From the NCBI GenBank assembly GCA_003427395.1, contig BFEA01000033.1, positions 408,613 through 429,004 on the forward strand: a stretch of DNA of 20,392 bases, written 5' to 3'. The notes below the pieces were generated by a model. The model did no database searches, was not told the DNA's origin, and worked only from the letters and a program-made list of their open reading frames with translations. Below are positions 1 through 7,571 of this stretch, piece after piece. Positions within the stretch are counted from its first letter, which is position 1; each line of letters begins with the position of its first letter. Origin of the DNA: Chara braunii. Its lineage: Eukaryota; Streptophyta; Charophyceae; Charales; Characeae. A program made the position numbers and the translations under genes.

Positions 1-1429
1 TCTCTCTCTCCTCTCCCTCGGCTCACCCTCAGCCTCACTCCCGTTACAGAAAGCTCATCTTGCCAGGCGATGATCATTGAAGCACAAGGACCAGCGCAGG
101 ATTGTCAGTCAAAATGTATGTCTGCCTTTTTCTTGTGGAATTAGTGTGCTAGTAATGGATGTACGTGGCTTCAATTTATTTCCATTTTTTTATGATTCTA
201 TCGAGAGTGTATCTCGCGCCCTCAATCGAATCGACCCGGCACGTCCCATTATGCTCCCTCGAAGGAAGTAATGCGGAACTTCGCCACGACTAGATCTAGT
301 GAAGGCACATAATCCTCTCGACTTCTCACACTTCTCTCATTTTGATCATCTGCTGAGATCTATGATCCTTTGGTCATGAGGAATGCTAGTCACCGTGGAT
401 CGACTCTGGATATTTTGTTGATGTCACCTAGAGAGTAACTCCGCCTTCTATACTTCTCCCTAGGAGAACCGATATGATTGAACTTGGAAGAACTTCTTTC
501 GAAACTCTTTCAGTAGTTTCTCGGGTAATCCCCCACCCAAAGAAACACATTGAAATCGAAGGATACTTCAAGATAATCCAGGGAACCACTCAAATTTAGT
601 CATTCTTGTGGACGGTGGATGTCGGTGCATCGGCCATGTGGACTGAGCCAGCTGAACCAGCATGACGTCAACTTGTCAAGCCCCCTCGGCTACGGCCCTT
701 CCCGTACAACGAGGACAGGACGAGTGTCTGTGAGTGGGACGTACGAGGAGCTCGCGCCAAGATAGGCGGCCCTTATTACGTCCCATCGGAAGCCTGCTGT
801 TCAGGATTTGTAAATGCTGGTTTTGTGATAGTTGATACTCACTTTCCCCCTTATTCTGTCTTACTTCCCTTCAACGAGTTGATCGTCATCCGGTGGCCGA
901 CTTTTGCACGGAACTTGCACCCCACTGGCCTCGTACTTTGTGCAACAATTGTCGCCGCACAAAGCGCTTTCAGGCCAAGGGATTCCACTATCGGACACAT
1001 GGCGAGGAGGAATACAAGCAAAAAGCAGTAAGATTGTGCCCCTCCAGCTAGGATTCAAAGCTTTGTGACGAGCGTCGTAGGTCCCTTGTGTGAAACTGAG
1101 ATCCGACGTGTGTTCCCCTTCCCTTCTGGCCCAAAACGAGTCGCCCTGCTCGCATCGAAGTTCAAAGATACTTTCTGGACTAAGTGACCGTTAAGGACGA
1201 GTCTGCTTGGACTAAGTAACCGTTAAGAAAGAGACCGCTTCCCTGACCTCTCCACCTATTGTTCGTCGCTCCATATCTGGGACCACACAGGATATTTTGG
1301 TTTTGTTTGTGTCTCCACACTCAGTTTTCCAAAAATCGTTGGCACAACCCATTTTGCCGCTTTCCAGGCCCCTTTTTGCGCTTAAGTCACTCCAACAAGG
1401 AAAGCAGAGCAGGGCGTGAGGTTGAACGT
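1..1429. other. Unassigned sequence, no recognisable gene
   Basis: All six frames are broken into short ORFs (the longest here is about 90 codons) with no family I recognise. The first 40 bases are a CT-rich tract. A 32-bp tandem duplication at 1176-1239 is the only ordered structure I see. The frame that becomes LINE-like at about 1430 is open from 1259, but residues before 1430 resemble nothing I know. Since the flanks are LINE debris, this could be further decayed mobile DNA, but I cannot show that. Confidence 0.5.
1176..1239. repeat. 32-bp tandem duplication, two copies
   Basis: The two units 1176-1207 and 1208-1239 both begin TGGACTAAGT, continue with ACCGTTAAG and end in ..CCGCT or ..CTGCT. 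They differ at a handful of positions, so the duplication is not recent. It lies about 200 bp upstream of the LINE-like fragment. No function is evident. Confidence 0.7.
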
Positions 1430-1540
1430 TACATGGACGGCTTCCCGAAAGAGTTTTGGGCGATGTTTTGGAGCCTGATGGCCAAGGACCTCATGAGCTA
1501 CTATCGGAAGGTGTGGGAAGCGAGCGTCCCTGTACTTTAG
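1430..1540 (+). pseudogene. LINE reverse transcriptase, N-terminal fragment
   Basis: The plus-strand frame ending with TAG at 1538-1540 contains the peptide MDGFPKEFW followed by an FW..LMAKDL..YYRKVWE pattern. This is the typical opening block of non-LTR (LINE) ORF2 reverse transcriptase, where the conserved DG(F/L)P.EF is followed by a helix with FW and DL. Only about 36 residues are recognisable. The catalytic palm motifs that should follow are absent, and a pyrimidine-rich stretch takes their place. It lies on the opposite strand from the LINE tail at 2095-3375, so the two are not one simple element unless an inversion occurred. The call rests on motif resemblance alone. Confidence 0.5.
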
Positions 1541-2094
1541 AATGAATGTGTTTTTTGCAGTTGAAGATGTTCTCCTCCTGTACCCCTAGCCTATCAAGCC
1601 TTTTCTGTTTTTACGATAGAACGGGCACGTTCCCTTACCCCCTACTCCCTTTCGTTACTCAAGATCCCTTTTTTCCCTTTCCCCCCTATCCCATCCCTCA
1701 TTCATCCTTATCTGGCCACTTTTATTCTCCTTTCCAGAGCATGCCTTCCCTGTGTCCTACACAATTTCCTGTTCTAGATCCTTGCTGTCGTTGTCTCCTG
1801 CAGTCCCCTTCCAGTGGAGTCTTGAATGCCTTGCTTCCTTTTTTCCAGATTTTCCTGTCAAAACTGGTCGGGGTGTGACTCATGGGAAGAGGGGGAAGTT
1901 GCAGGGGAGCATGGCAGGGACAGGGGAGGGGTGGGATAAGGGGGCAGGGTGGTGGGGGAGAGTGGGAGTAAGAGCAGGGGTGAGGGACAGGGAGGCCTTG
2001 AGTCCGGGGTTCAAGGTAGCATTGGTGACAGTTAGGCTGGCCGGTCCACAGGCGGGGGGGGGGACAAGAACGAAGTTTTGTTCCAGAAAATGAA
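1541..2094. other. Pyrimidine-rich then purine-rich low-complexity stretch
   Basis: Positions 1560-1870 are strongly C/T rich on the plus strand, and 1870-2070 become G/A rich, ending in a run of nine or more G around 2052. Overlapping ORFs on both strands here are proline/serine- or glycine-rich products of that composition and show no domain. No gene is called. Confidence 0.6.
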
Positions 2095-2505
2095 CCCTGA
2101 AGCATGACAAGGGCAGCCTCCCAAGATGATTCCTCCGCTGCCCACCTATTCCAGACAAGGTTACTGTGCTCGTCTAGTTTTGCCAGTGCCCGATTCTTGT
2201 CCAGCCATATTGACGTGAACAGGTCCAGACACTGCTGCCTCTCGGCATGATCCTTTGTTTCCCGCACTTCGTTTTTGAGCTGCTTCCTTGCTGTTTGCAT
2301 GCGGTTAGTGATTTTTATGATTGCCTCCTTTGCCAGTGGGAAGCTGAAGAAGCACGTCCCTTTCGTGGGAGCATCGCATTCTGCAGGCCAGCATTAGCAG
2401 CGTAAGCCTCATGTATGAAAAAAGGTTCGCTGCAAAGGCCTCCCATTGCTGAGACTGAGGAATATGTATGCCCAGGAGGATAAGCGGGCGGTTCCATGGG
2501 AAGTG
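2095..2505 (-). pseudogene. LINE ORF2 C-terminal tail, broken
   Basis: Immediately downstream (minus strand) of the zinc-binding fragment, the reading changes frame and continues with LINE-tail-like residues including FPWNRPLILLGI and W.AFA.NLF. A further open stretch from about 2335 down to 2095 encodes a charged, probably helical segment (KEAIIKITNRM, then QLKNEVRETKDHAERQQC, ending near SNLVWNRW). Such basic helical tails after the zinc knuckle are usual in LINE ORF2 proteins. Frame changes and stops show that it is dead. Beyond about 2095 the frame runs into a G/C homopolymer and loses any protein-like character. The assignment depends on adjacency to the zinc-binding block more than on its own motifs. 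Confidence 0.4.
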
Positions 2506-2880
2506 TTACCTGACTAAGTAATGCCATAGGGAGTCCCACCACCTCCACAGTTGATCCACCATCGGGCAAGCCAGCAGACAATGCTCCAGGGTTGCTGTCA
2601 TGGGTTGTGAGGATTTCCCACAATAGGAGCAGATTGGGGAGAGGACTCCTAGCTGCTCCCAAGTTCGTGCGTGAGACAAACCAGTTGGGGGGGGGGGGAG
2701 GCATCTAAGGAAGACCTGCCATTGGACCGCCTGGTGGGCCATTGGCATGATTTTAGAGTATCCGGCCCACAACAGGTTGTTGAGATCATGCTGACTGAGT
2801 GGAGAGTCTCTCTCCCAGCTGGCCTTGACCACTTCAGTAGTCGAGAGAGGAGTACGTGTGGCTCTGTATCCCTCTTTCAC
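2506..2880 (-). pseudogene. LINE ORF2 zinc-binding (zf-RVT-like) fragment
   Basis: The 124-codon minus-strand frame carries a QWQVFLRCLPPPPT block followed by C84-x2-C87, H100 and C105 (C-x2-C-x12-H-x4-C) within CSYCG...TLEHCLLACP, and then a tryptophan-rich LWRWW. This order (W.FF/L..LPT, CxxC, EHxxxxCP, W) matches the reverse-transcriptase zinc-binding domain found downstream of the RT in many plant non-LTR retrotransposons, where it is thought to bind template RNA. No ATG context supports an independent start. The codons belong to a longer, broken ORF2 that continues upstream (toward 3375) and downstream (toward 2095). This is the clearest LINE signal in the window. Confidence 0.65.
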
Positions 2881-3375
2881 TGTATATTTTCATATAGGGA
2901 TCGATTTTCCGGAATTTCATTCCCACTCTGCTGGGTCAAAGGGCAGCGTGCCAATGGGAGTATCAGTGTGGCATACTGCGCAGCCACACGGGCCTGCAGG
3001 GCCCGACCAGCGTCCGCAGCCTAAAAGCCTGAAAATAAGGGCTTACAGGCCCTGTGTCGTTTCAGCCTGAAAGCCTGAAAACGAGGGCCTGCAGGCCCTA
3101 GGTCGTTTCAGCCTAAAATAGGGCCGTCCAGGCCCTGAGTCTTTTCAGCCTGAAACGGAGGGCCACTTTCGGGCCCTCATGAGATTGACCTGCCCCGACA
3201 TCCAGGCACCAAACCAGGGTTTTAGGAACAGGCTATTTTTGGCCTGTTCCCACGACAGCCTCAGCAGGAGATGCAGCGCCAGGCACTGGCTCGTTTTGGC
3301 ATTGGCAAGAGCAGCCTCCTGGACTGCCCCGCTCTGCAACTGCAGGCGGTCAGGAGGCAGGCCGAGGTAGTACAT
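2881..3375 (-). pseudogene. LINE ORF2 segment upstream of zinc-binding domain
   Basis: On the minus strand, a frame without ATG covers about 3005 to 2890 (ARVAAQYATLILPLARC, then NEIPENRSLYENIQ) and reaches a TGA near 2880, where it shifts into the zinc-binding frame. Further upstream, 3375-3145 is open and contains LGLPPDRLQLQ and a region ending in RARKWP. Between these two coding-like blocks lies the tandem repeat at 3017-3178, which breaks the frame. Position and order fit the linker between RT and zinc-binding domain in a LINE ORF2. I recognise no catalytic motif, so the identity is inferred from context. Confidence 0.35.
3017..3178. repeat. 46-bp tandem repeat inside LINE remnant
   Basis: Units start with CAGCCT at 3017, 3063, 3109 and 3146. 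The first two are 46 bp each and nearly identical, ending in GTCGTTT; the third is shortened to 37 bp; the fourth (3146-3178) is degenerate. Unit 2 contains the perfect 14-bp palindrome GGGCCTGCAGGCCC (3085-3098). A closely similar string also occurs just before the array (2990-3004) in the LINE-like sequence, which suggests the array grew from there by slippage or unequal exchange. Confidence 0.85.
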
Positions 3376-3719
3376 AGGGAGTTCCCATGCACTTCACGGG
3401 GAGGAGCGCTGCAGGAGTAGCTTTAGCGCTAGCAGTAGTCTTCAGCGCTGGGCGATAGTAGCTGTAGTGGTAGTCTTCAGCGCTGGGCGCTGGTAGGAGT
3501 AGAGTAGTGTTGTAGAGAGAGATGGCTGGCGGAGGCCAGGGAGACTTACCTGTGGCGCCATATCTCCAGCTCCATCTTCGAGGTACCTGCATCAAGGCGC
3601 CAACTTCACAGGTTAGTACCGGACTCTGAGAGAGAGAGAGAGAGTTCTTCTTCTTCCTCTTCGAAGTCCACCATCTCTTCTTCACCCTCTCGCTACCTGA
3701 CTTCTCAGTATCTACGGAC

Positions 3720-3757
<38 letters not shown>

Positions 3758-4141
3758 NAGAGAGAGAGAGAGAGAGAGAGAGAGAGTTGTGACTTTGAGA
3801 CTTGACGACATTGGATCCAGACTCGACATGGGATTCAGACATTTGACGAGGGATTATTTGGGACCTGTACCGAAGACTTGGTGTTGACGACATTCCCATC
3901 TTCCCTTCTTCTTCGTCTAANCCCCCCTCTTCTTCGTCTGTGTATGGTTGGGGACTGGCGCGTTCTTCCTGTGTGAGCGCCAGGCCCCTTCACACCACGG
4001 AATGATGATGATGTATGTTTGAGGCTGCATTGCAACATTGATTGTTCGGATCATTGGTATCTAAGTCTTCCACTACGCTATCTTGTACTTTGTGAGAGAG
4101 GTCGATTCTTGTTCTGGTCTGCACCGTTACGGTATGCAACA
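3376..4141 (+). mobile_element. LTR (right part) of another retrotransposon
   Basis: A sequence ending GTATGCAACA at 4141 is followed after 3 nt by a primer-binding site at 4145, the standard layout for the 3' edge of a 5' LTR (LTR ending in CA, short spacer, PBS). The left border is not determined and 3376 is only a lower guess. The stretch contains a duplicated string GTAGTCTTCAGCGCTGGGCG (around 3435 and 3471), a long (AG)n tract and two N bases (3758, 3921). No gag is visible downstream, so this is a truncated or solo-like remnant. It differs in sequence from the LTRs at 6115 and 13246, so it is a different family or subfamily. Confidence 0.5.
3723..3787. repeat. (AG)n microsatellite with an N
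   Basis: About 32 AG dinucleotides, interrupted by a single N at 3758. Shorter AG runs lie nearby at 3629-3645. The N probably marks an assembly ambiguity in the repeat, so the true length is uncertain. Confidence 0.95.
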
Positions 4142-4144
4142 GTT

Positions 4145-4156
4145 TGGTATCGGAGC
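4145..4156 (+). promoter_or_regulatory. tRNA primer-binding site (PBS) of truncated LTR element
   Basis: TGGTATCGGAGC lies 3 nt after an LTR-like CA end. It matches the plant initiator-Met PBS (TGGTATCAGAGC) at 11 of 12 positions. The single change (A to G, position 8) would still allow G-U pairing to the tRNA. The same 12-mer, also 3 nt after a CA end, occurs at 6957 in the main element. Confidence 0.75.
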
Positions 4157-4294
4157 GGACCTCTCAATCAGAGGACCCCCGCAATCAAGTAGCCAGCTTG
4201 CTTGATCTATTGATTGTTTATTAGTAAATCAAGTAGGACTTCGTCAAATCTCTGAATTTTTTTTTCTTTCTCGCAACAAATATCTGAAAATTTC

Positions 4295-4464
4295 TGATAA
4301 TAGCATTTCGTTTTATCTGAAATTTGTGATATTAGCATTTCGTTTTCACCCAACAAATATCTGAAAATTTCTGAAAGGAGCATTTCGTTTCTCTGATATT
4401 AGCATCCGAAATTTCTGATATTCACATACATAGCCGAAAATTTCTGAGATTAGCATTTCGTTTT
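4295..4464. repeat. Interspersed short repeat TAGCATTTCGTTTT / CTGAAAATTTCTGA
   Basis: In AT-rich sequence, TAGCATTTCGTTTT recurs at 4301, 4333 and 4451, with a variant GAGCATTTCGTTT near 4378 and a further GCATTTCGTTT near 4591. Between them the near-palindromic CTGAAAATTTCTGA recurs. Spacing is irregular (about 32-75 bp), so this looks like an old, diverged tandem array. No gene is seen. Confidence 0.7.
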
Positions 4465-4493
4465 CTAGGCAAGTTAGGATAATGATAGAGGTG

Positions 4494-4743
4494 GTCATAT
4501 TCTCGGAAAGCAGATCCTTTTCCGAAAATCGAATCTCCATTCTGTCTCGCAAATTTTTTTTTGAAAACCAAAATCTTGCGAAACCTATCAGCATTTCGTT
4601 TAGGCATAATAGGAGGTTGTCATATTCTCAGAACTGGATTTAGTTCTTTTCTGAAAGTCGCATCTCTACTCTATTTTGCAATTTTTTTTTCAAGATCGCA
4701 TTTTTGTGAAAGCCGAAACTTTGCGGAACCTTGCAATCAGACT
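4494..4743. repeat. 125-bp tandem duplication, diverged
   Basis: GTCATATTCTC starts at 4494 and again at 4619. Both copies continue with a similar order of elements: a TTTTC(T/C)GAAA string, a CTCCATTCTGT or CTCTACTCTAT string, a T8-T9 run, and a final GCGAAACCT or GCGGAACCT. Divergence by eye is substantial. The duplication is flanked by the short repeats just upstream. Confidence 0.7.
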
Positions 4744-5143
4744 CGCTTTCATTCACACTTTACATGCATGTAAACAGGATGCGCACTGGCGACAAGCGCC
4801 CACTCAGAACTCAGAGATATGGTAACCAAGAACACAGCTAAGATACAAGTTCACTTCAATTGGCTATGGCGGCACAGCGCCTGTACAACTCTCTGTTCGC
4901 ACACGCAGGATCACCCTGGATATCCCACACACGATACTCTGTACACACACACACACACACACGCTGAACTCTATCTACAGCTATGGTGGCTATGGCCGCT
5001 GCTACCCTATCGCTATGGCTAAACTCCTTCTCTCTCACCCACTTCGTCTTCGGGCTCACTGCAGACCACCTCGCACAAGCCGCTGTGGCAGCGCTTCCGC
5101 ATGGCTCACGCAGGAATGAATGAATGGCTGGACGCTGCCCTTT

Positions 5144-5152
5144 GATTTATAC
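5144..5152 (-). promoter_or_regulatory. TATA-box-like motif in presumed U3
   Basis: GTATAAATC on the minus strand, followed by a GC-rich stretch, is a good plant-type TATA box in the right part of a presumed LTR. It would drive transcription away from the chromodomain remnant. There is no direct evidence of use. Confidence 0.35.
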
Positions 5153-5355
5153 TTCTGTAGCTCGCTGGTCTGGTCCTTTCCCATGCCCGTGGTGCACACA
5201 GTCCCATGCGGTACTTACTTGACTGGACTAGGATTGACTGCTGACTCAGCACGGGTAGACGCCACCACTTGCCCACTTGCCTCAGCCTAAACATGGGCAA
5301 CTTCGAAAGGCCACTACTCGGACCTTCCGGAAGGCCGTAGACTTGGTCTTTCGAT

Positions 5356-5417
5356 ACTGTGGCAGCTATGACCTTGACCTTTCTGGACTGTAGCAGCTAC
5401 AACCTTGACCTTTCGGG
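5356..5417 (-). repeat. 31-bp direct repeats in presumed U3
   Basis: Two 31-bp units (5356-5386 and 5387-5417) share ACTGTxGCAGCTA and ACCTTGACCTTTC in order. They sit about 210-270 bp upstream of the minus-strand TATA box, where repeated enhancer-like elements often occur in LTRs. Confidence 0.65.
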
Positions 5418-5685
5418 AAAGCTACAGCTACGAGTTCTAGACCTGACTAAGACTCCTACCTGACAGGTCTACAGATCGAACCCCTACCACCTACGGACCC
5501 TACGACAGTCTACCAACTGTTACACATACACAGGTCACGGGTTCAACTCTCGGGGTCAACACAAATACTGTACACAGGTAAGGTGAGGACTAGGGATCGA
5601 GCCCTGGGATCTGCACTCGCTACTGCTGACAGGTGAAAACCGTTTCACTCCCGCCGGCCTAAATTCGAGGTCCTCCGAGAAGAAC

Positions 5686-6110
5686 TCAGTCCAAGGCACA
5701 ACCTTTTCCTTTCTTATCGCTCTCATAGGCTCTAACTATGTCGGGAGCTGTTTCTAGAAGTTCTGTTCTAGTGAACCAGCGATCGTCCTCCGGTTCCTGA
5801 TAAGCAAACCGGACCTTATACTGTTTCTGTGGGCGACCTCTACCTCCTGTTCTAAACACATCTTCACCTACGATGCCGTCAATGTCGTACTTTCCGTCCA
5901 TGTCCGGAGGGATCATGGACCGTCTAGATGGAAACTGTTGACTTGTGACACACGGCAGCAACTTTGATGCGTGAAACACAGGGTAGGTATGGAGGTGTGC
6001 TGGTATCTCTACTGTGTAGGACGGCCCATCCTCTCCGCCCTTGACTTCGGTAGCCTGTGAATCTGGTCCCGGTTAAGTCCCTCAAACGGTCTACGCGGTC
6101 TAAAGGATTC
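5686..6110 (-). pseudogene. Ty3/gypsy pol C-terminus with chromodomain, truncated
   Basis: The minus strand encodes, across two frames, an integrase C-terminal segment (GPDSQATEV, then PSYTVEIPAHLHTYPVFHASKLLP; the FHxSKL motif marks the end of the GPY/F region) followed by a chromodomain-like block from about 5900 to 5700 (YDIDGI...TGGRGRPQKQYKVRF...DDRWF). The stop is at 5686. The chromodomain closely resembles the one at 12794 in the main element, sharing TGGRGRPQKQYKV, so the two belong to related families. Everything upstream (integrase core, RT, gag) is missing: homology ends at about 6110, where the truncated plus-strand LTR begins. Chromodomains at this position are the hallmark of chromoviruses and are thought to guide insertion to particular chromatin. 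Confidence 0.75.
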
Positions 6111-6114
6111 CAAG

Positions 6115-6953
6115 ACAACATTTAGGCCAAGTGGAAGTTTGCAACTGTATGGGATCCATGCCGTCGACTGCGAGTCAATATGAGCCACCATGGGTCGGAG
6201 ACCTGAGGCAGGTCTATGGTCTACCTGGTCAAATGCTACATAAGACCCTGCCTCCAAGGAGTCAACATTCAGTCCTGCTATGCTGCCTTGACGTTGGCTG
6301 GACGCTAGCTGGACGCTGGCTTGACGCTGGCTGGACACTGGCTTGACGCTAGCCGGACGCTGGAACTGTGGATGATGACGCGAGACTGCTGCCTGCACGC
6401 TGGCGCCTTTTTGCTTCGGCGCCAGCCTCTGCTGACATGGCGCAAGGCCACGCTGTCTTCGACATTGCTAATGTGGCGCATACCACTCTGTCTTCATTGT
6501 TGACGTGGCATTTGCCACACTGTCTACATTGCTGAGTTGGACGCGACAAGGAGGGAGATAGGGATCTGTGGATGATTGAGAGAGAACGGGATACTTACTT
6601 GCTGTTGATGTTGATACTGTACACTGTTGAACGTCTTCATGAGAGATCTGTGCCACGTGGCACTCTTGATGTGATCAGGCCCTGTCAGGTTATTATTGGA
6701 CACTGTTGGTTGACGTGGAGGCGAGGGGGAAGCGCGGAGAAGGAGAGGGAAATGCTGGGCTGCTATCTTTGTGGTCATTGATGGATATCTCTTCCACCCT
6801 CTAACCTGTCTATTCCCGCTCGCCTCTTTTCGTCTATTGGTTACCAGACATTGTATCACATATCACATTCACAATTATTTGGAGACATTTTGAGAACTGA
6901 GATTTATTGTATTTCGACATTTGACGAGTATCTTCCAGACTGGGTTCATTACA
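6115..6953 (+). mobile_element. 5' LTR of the chromovirus, truncated on the left
   Basis: It aligns throughout with 13246-14100; over the last 540 bp I estimate roughly 90% identity by eye, with differences mainly transitions. It ends in ACA at 6953, followed by ATT and the PBS. Homology to the other LTR begins at ACAACATTTAGGCC without a TG terminus, so the left end is probably missing. A conserved CTACATAAGACC string (about 6236, also in the 3' LTR) might serve as a weak TATA element. Several TGACGTGG-type motifs (6433, 6501, 6711) and one CACGTG G-box (6654-6659) lie inside. Confidence 0.85.
6289..6363 (+). repeat. 11-bp minisatellite (TGACGCTGGCT), about 7 copies, 5' LTR
   Basis: Consecutive 11-mers of the form (T/G)GAC(G/A)CT(A/G)GCT fill 6289-6363. 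The same array in the 3' LTR (13413-13510) has about nine units, so copy number changed after insertion. Each unit carries a GACG or GACA core. Confidence 0.85.
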
Positions 6954-6956
6954 ATT

Positions 6957-6968
6957 TGGTATCGGAGC
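6957..6968 (+). promoter_or_regulatory. Primer-binding site (initiator-Met tRNA type)
   Basis: TGGTATCGGAGC begins 3 nt after the LTR end. It matches 11 of 12 bases of the canonical plant initiator-Met PBS. It sets the LTR boundary and the transcription direction of the element. Confidence 0.85.
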
Positions 6969-7162
6969 ATACCTTCTTCGTCGCGATCTGCTGTCAGATG
7001 CAGGGTGGCGACCAGGTAAGTGGGAGGTGCCGCGTGTTGGAATGAATCGCGTCTATAGATGCTCGCGATTATTATCGCGATCTAGACATTGACAGCCGCG
7101 CGCATGCACTATCCCTCGAAGATGATGACGTGGACCTGTTGAAGTGAAGACGGCAATATTGC

Positions 7163-7571
7163 TTACGTGGCACTTTGTTGCTGACCTGGCAATCAGATAC
7201 CGGCGAGAGGATCGTTGGCTGCAGGCTGACGTGGCGCTGGTGAAAGAGAGAGAGAGAGAGGGTGGCATATCGGGACTGCTGACGTGGTGCGCTGCCTACA
7301 AGGCATGGCGCAGGGGTGCTGACGTGGCATTCTAGGATTGGCAGGATATTGTCTGACGTGGCACGTACCTGTGGCGCGACTTACCTGCTGATGTGGCGCT
7401 CCACACTCCAGCAGTACTACTTCGATCTGACGTGGCATACCAGTGGTGGATGAGTTGGCAGTTAGTGCATTGCTGACGTGGCATCCCTCCCGAAGGCCTT
7501 ACTGGCCATTGACGCTGACGTGGCAGACTCCGTGGAGCTGCTGTGTTGGCATTCCAAGGGTGACACGTGGC
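7163..7571 (+). repeat. TGACGTGGC motif array in the leader
   Basis: Motifs at 7163 (TTACGTGGC), 7182 (TGACCTGGC), 7227, 7280 (TGACGTGGT), 7320, 7354, 7389 (TGATGTGGC), 7428, 7474, 7516 and 7563 (ACACGTGGC). Six are exact TGACGTGGC. All face the same way and spacings are mostly 34-53 bp. ACGTGGC is the core of G-box/ABRE-type plant bZIP sites and TGACG is the core of TGA-factor sites. The spacers differ from one another, so either this is an old minisatellite with a protected core or an accumulated cluster of sites. No protein-coding frame runs through it. Confidence 0.85.

Larger units (their letters stand above)
4780..5647 (-). mobile_element. Probable 3' LTR of a minus-strand gypsy element
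   Basis: Reading the minus strand, the pol frame stops at 5686. Then comes a segment (about 5680-5648) similar to the region after the pol stop of the main element (TTCTTC, a CTCGAA string, a G-rich GGC GGGAG string), after which TGAAACGG at 5647 would be the LTR start. About 500 bp further down, a TATA box (5144-5152) fits U3, and tandem 31-bp repeats lie in the presumed U3. The far border near 4780 is a guess from the usual LTR length in this window. It also contains a short (CA)10 at 4943-4962. No terminal repeat partner is present, so the call is inferential. Confidence 0.4.

Noticed and set aside
4056-4067. Second PBS-like string TTGGTATCTAAG
   Set aside because: It matches only the first 8-9 bases of the PBS, is not preceded by an LTR-like CA end at the right distance, and the better site lies at 4145.
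5470-5625. Several GGTTCGA/GGTTCAA B-box-like strings in the minus-strand LTR region
   Set aside because: They occur on both strands without A-boxes at 30-50 bp, so no tRNA or SINE structure is supported.
7163-7571. CRISPR-like array (regular short repeats with unique spacers)
   Set aside because: The conserved part is only 9 bp, spacing varies from 19 to 53 bp, and the host is eukaryotic. It is a motif cluster.
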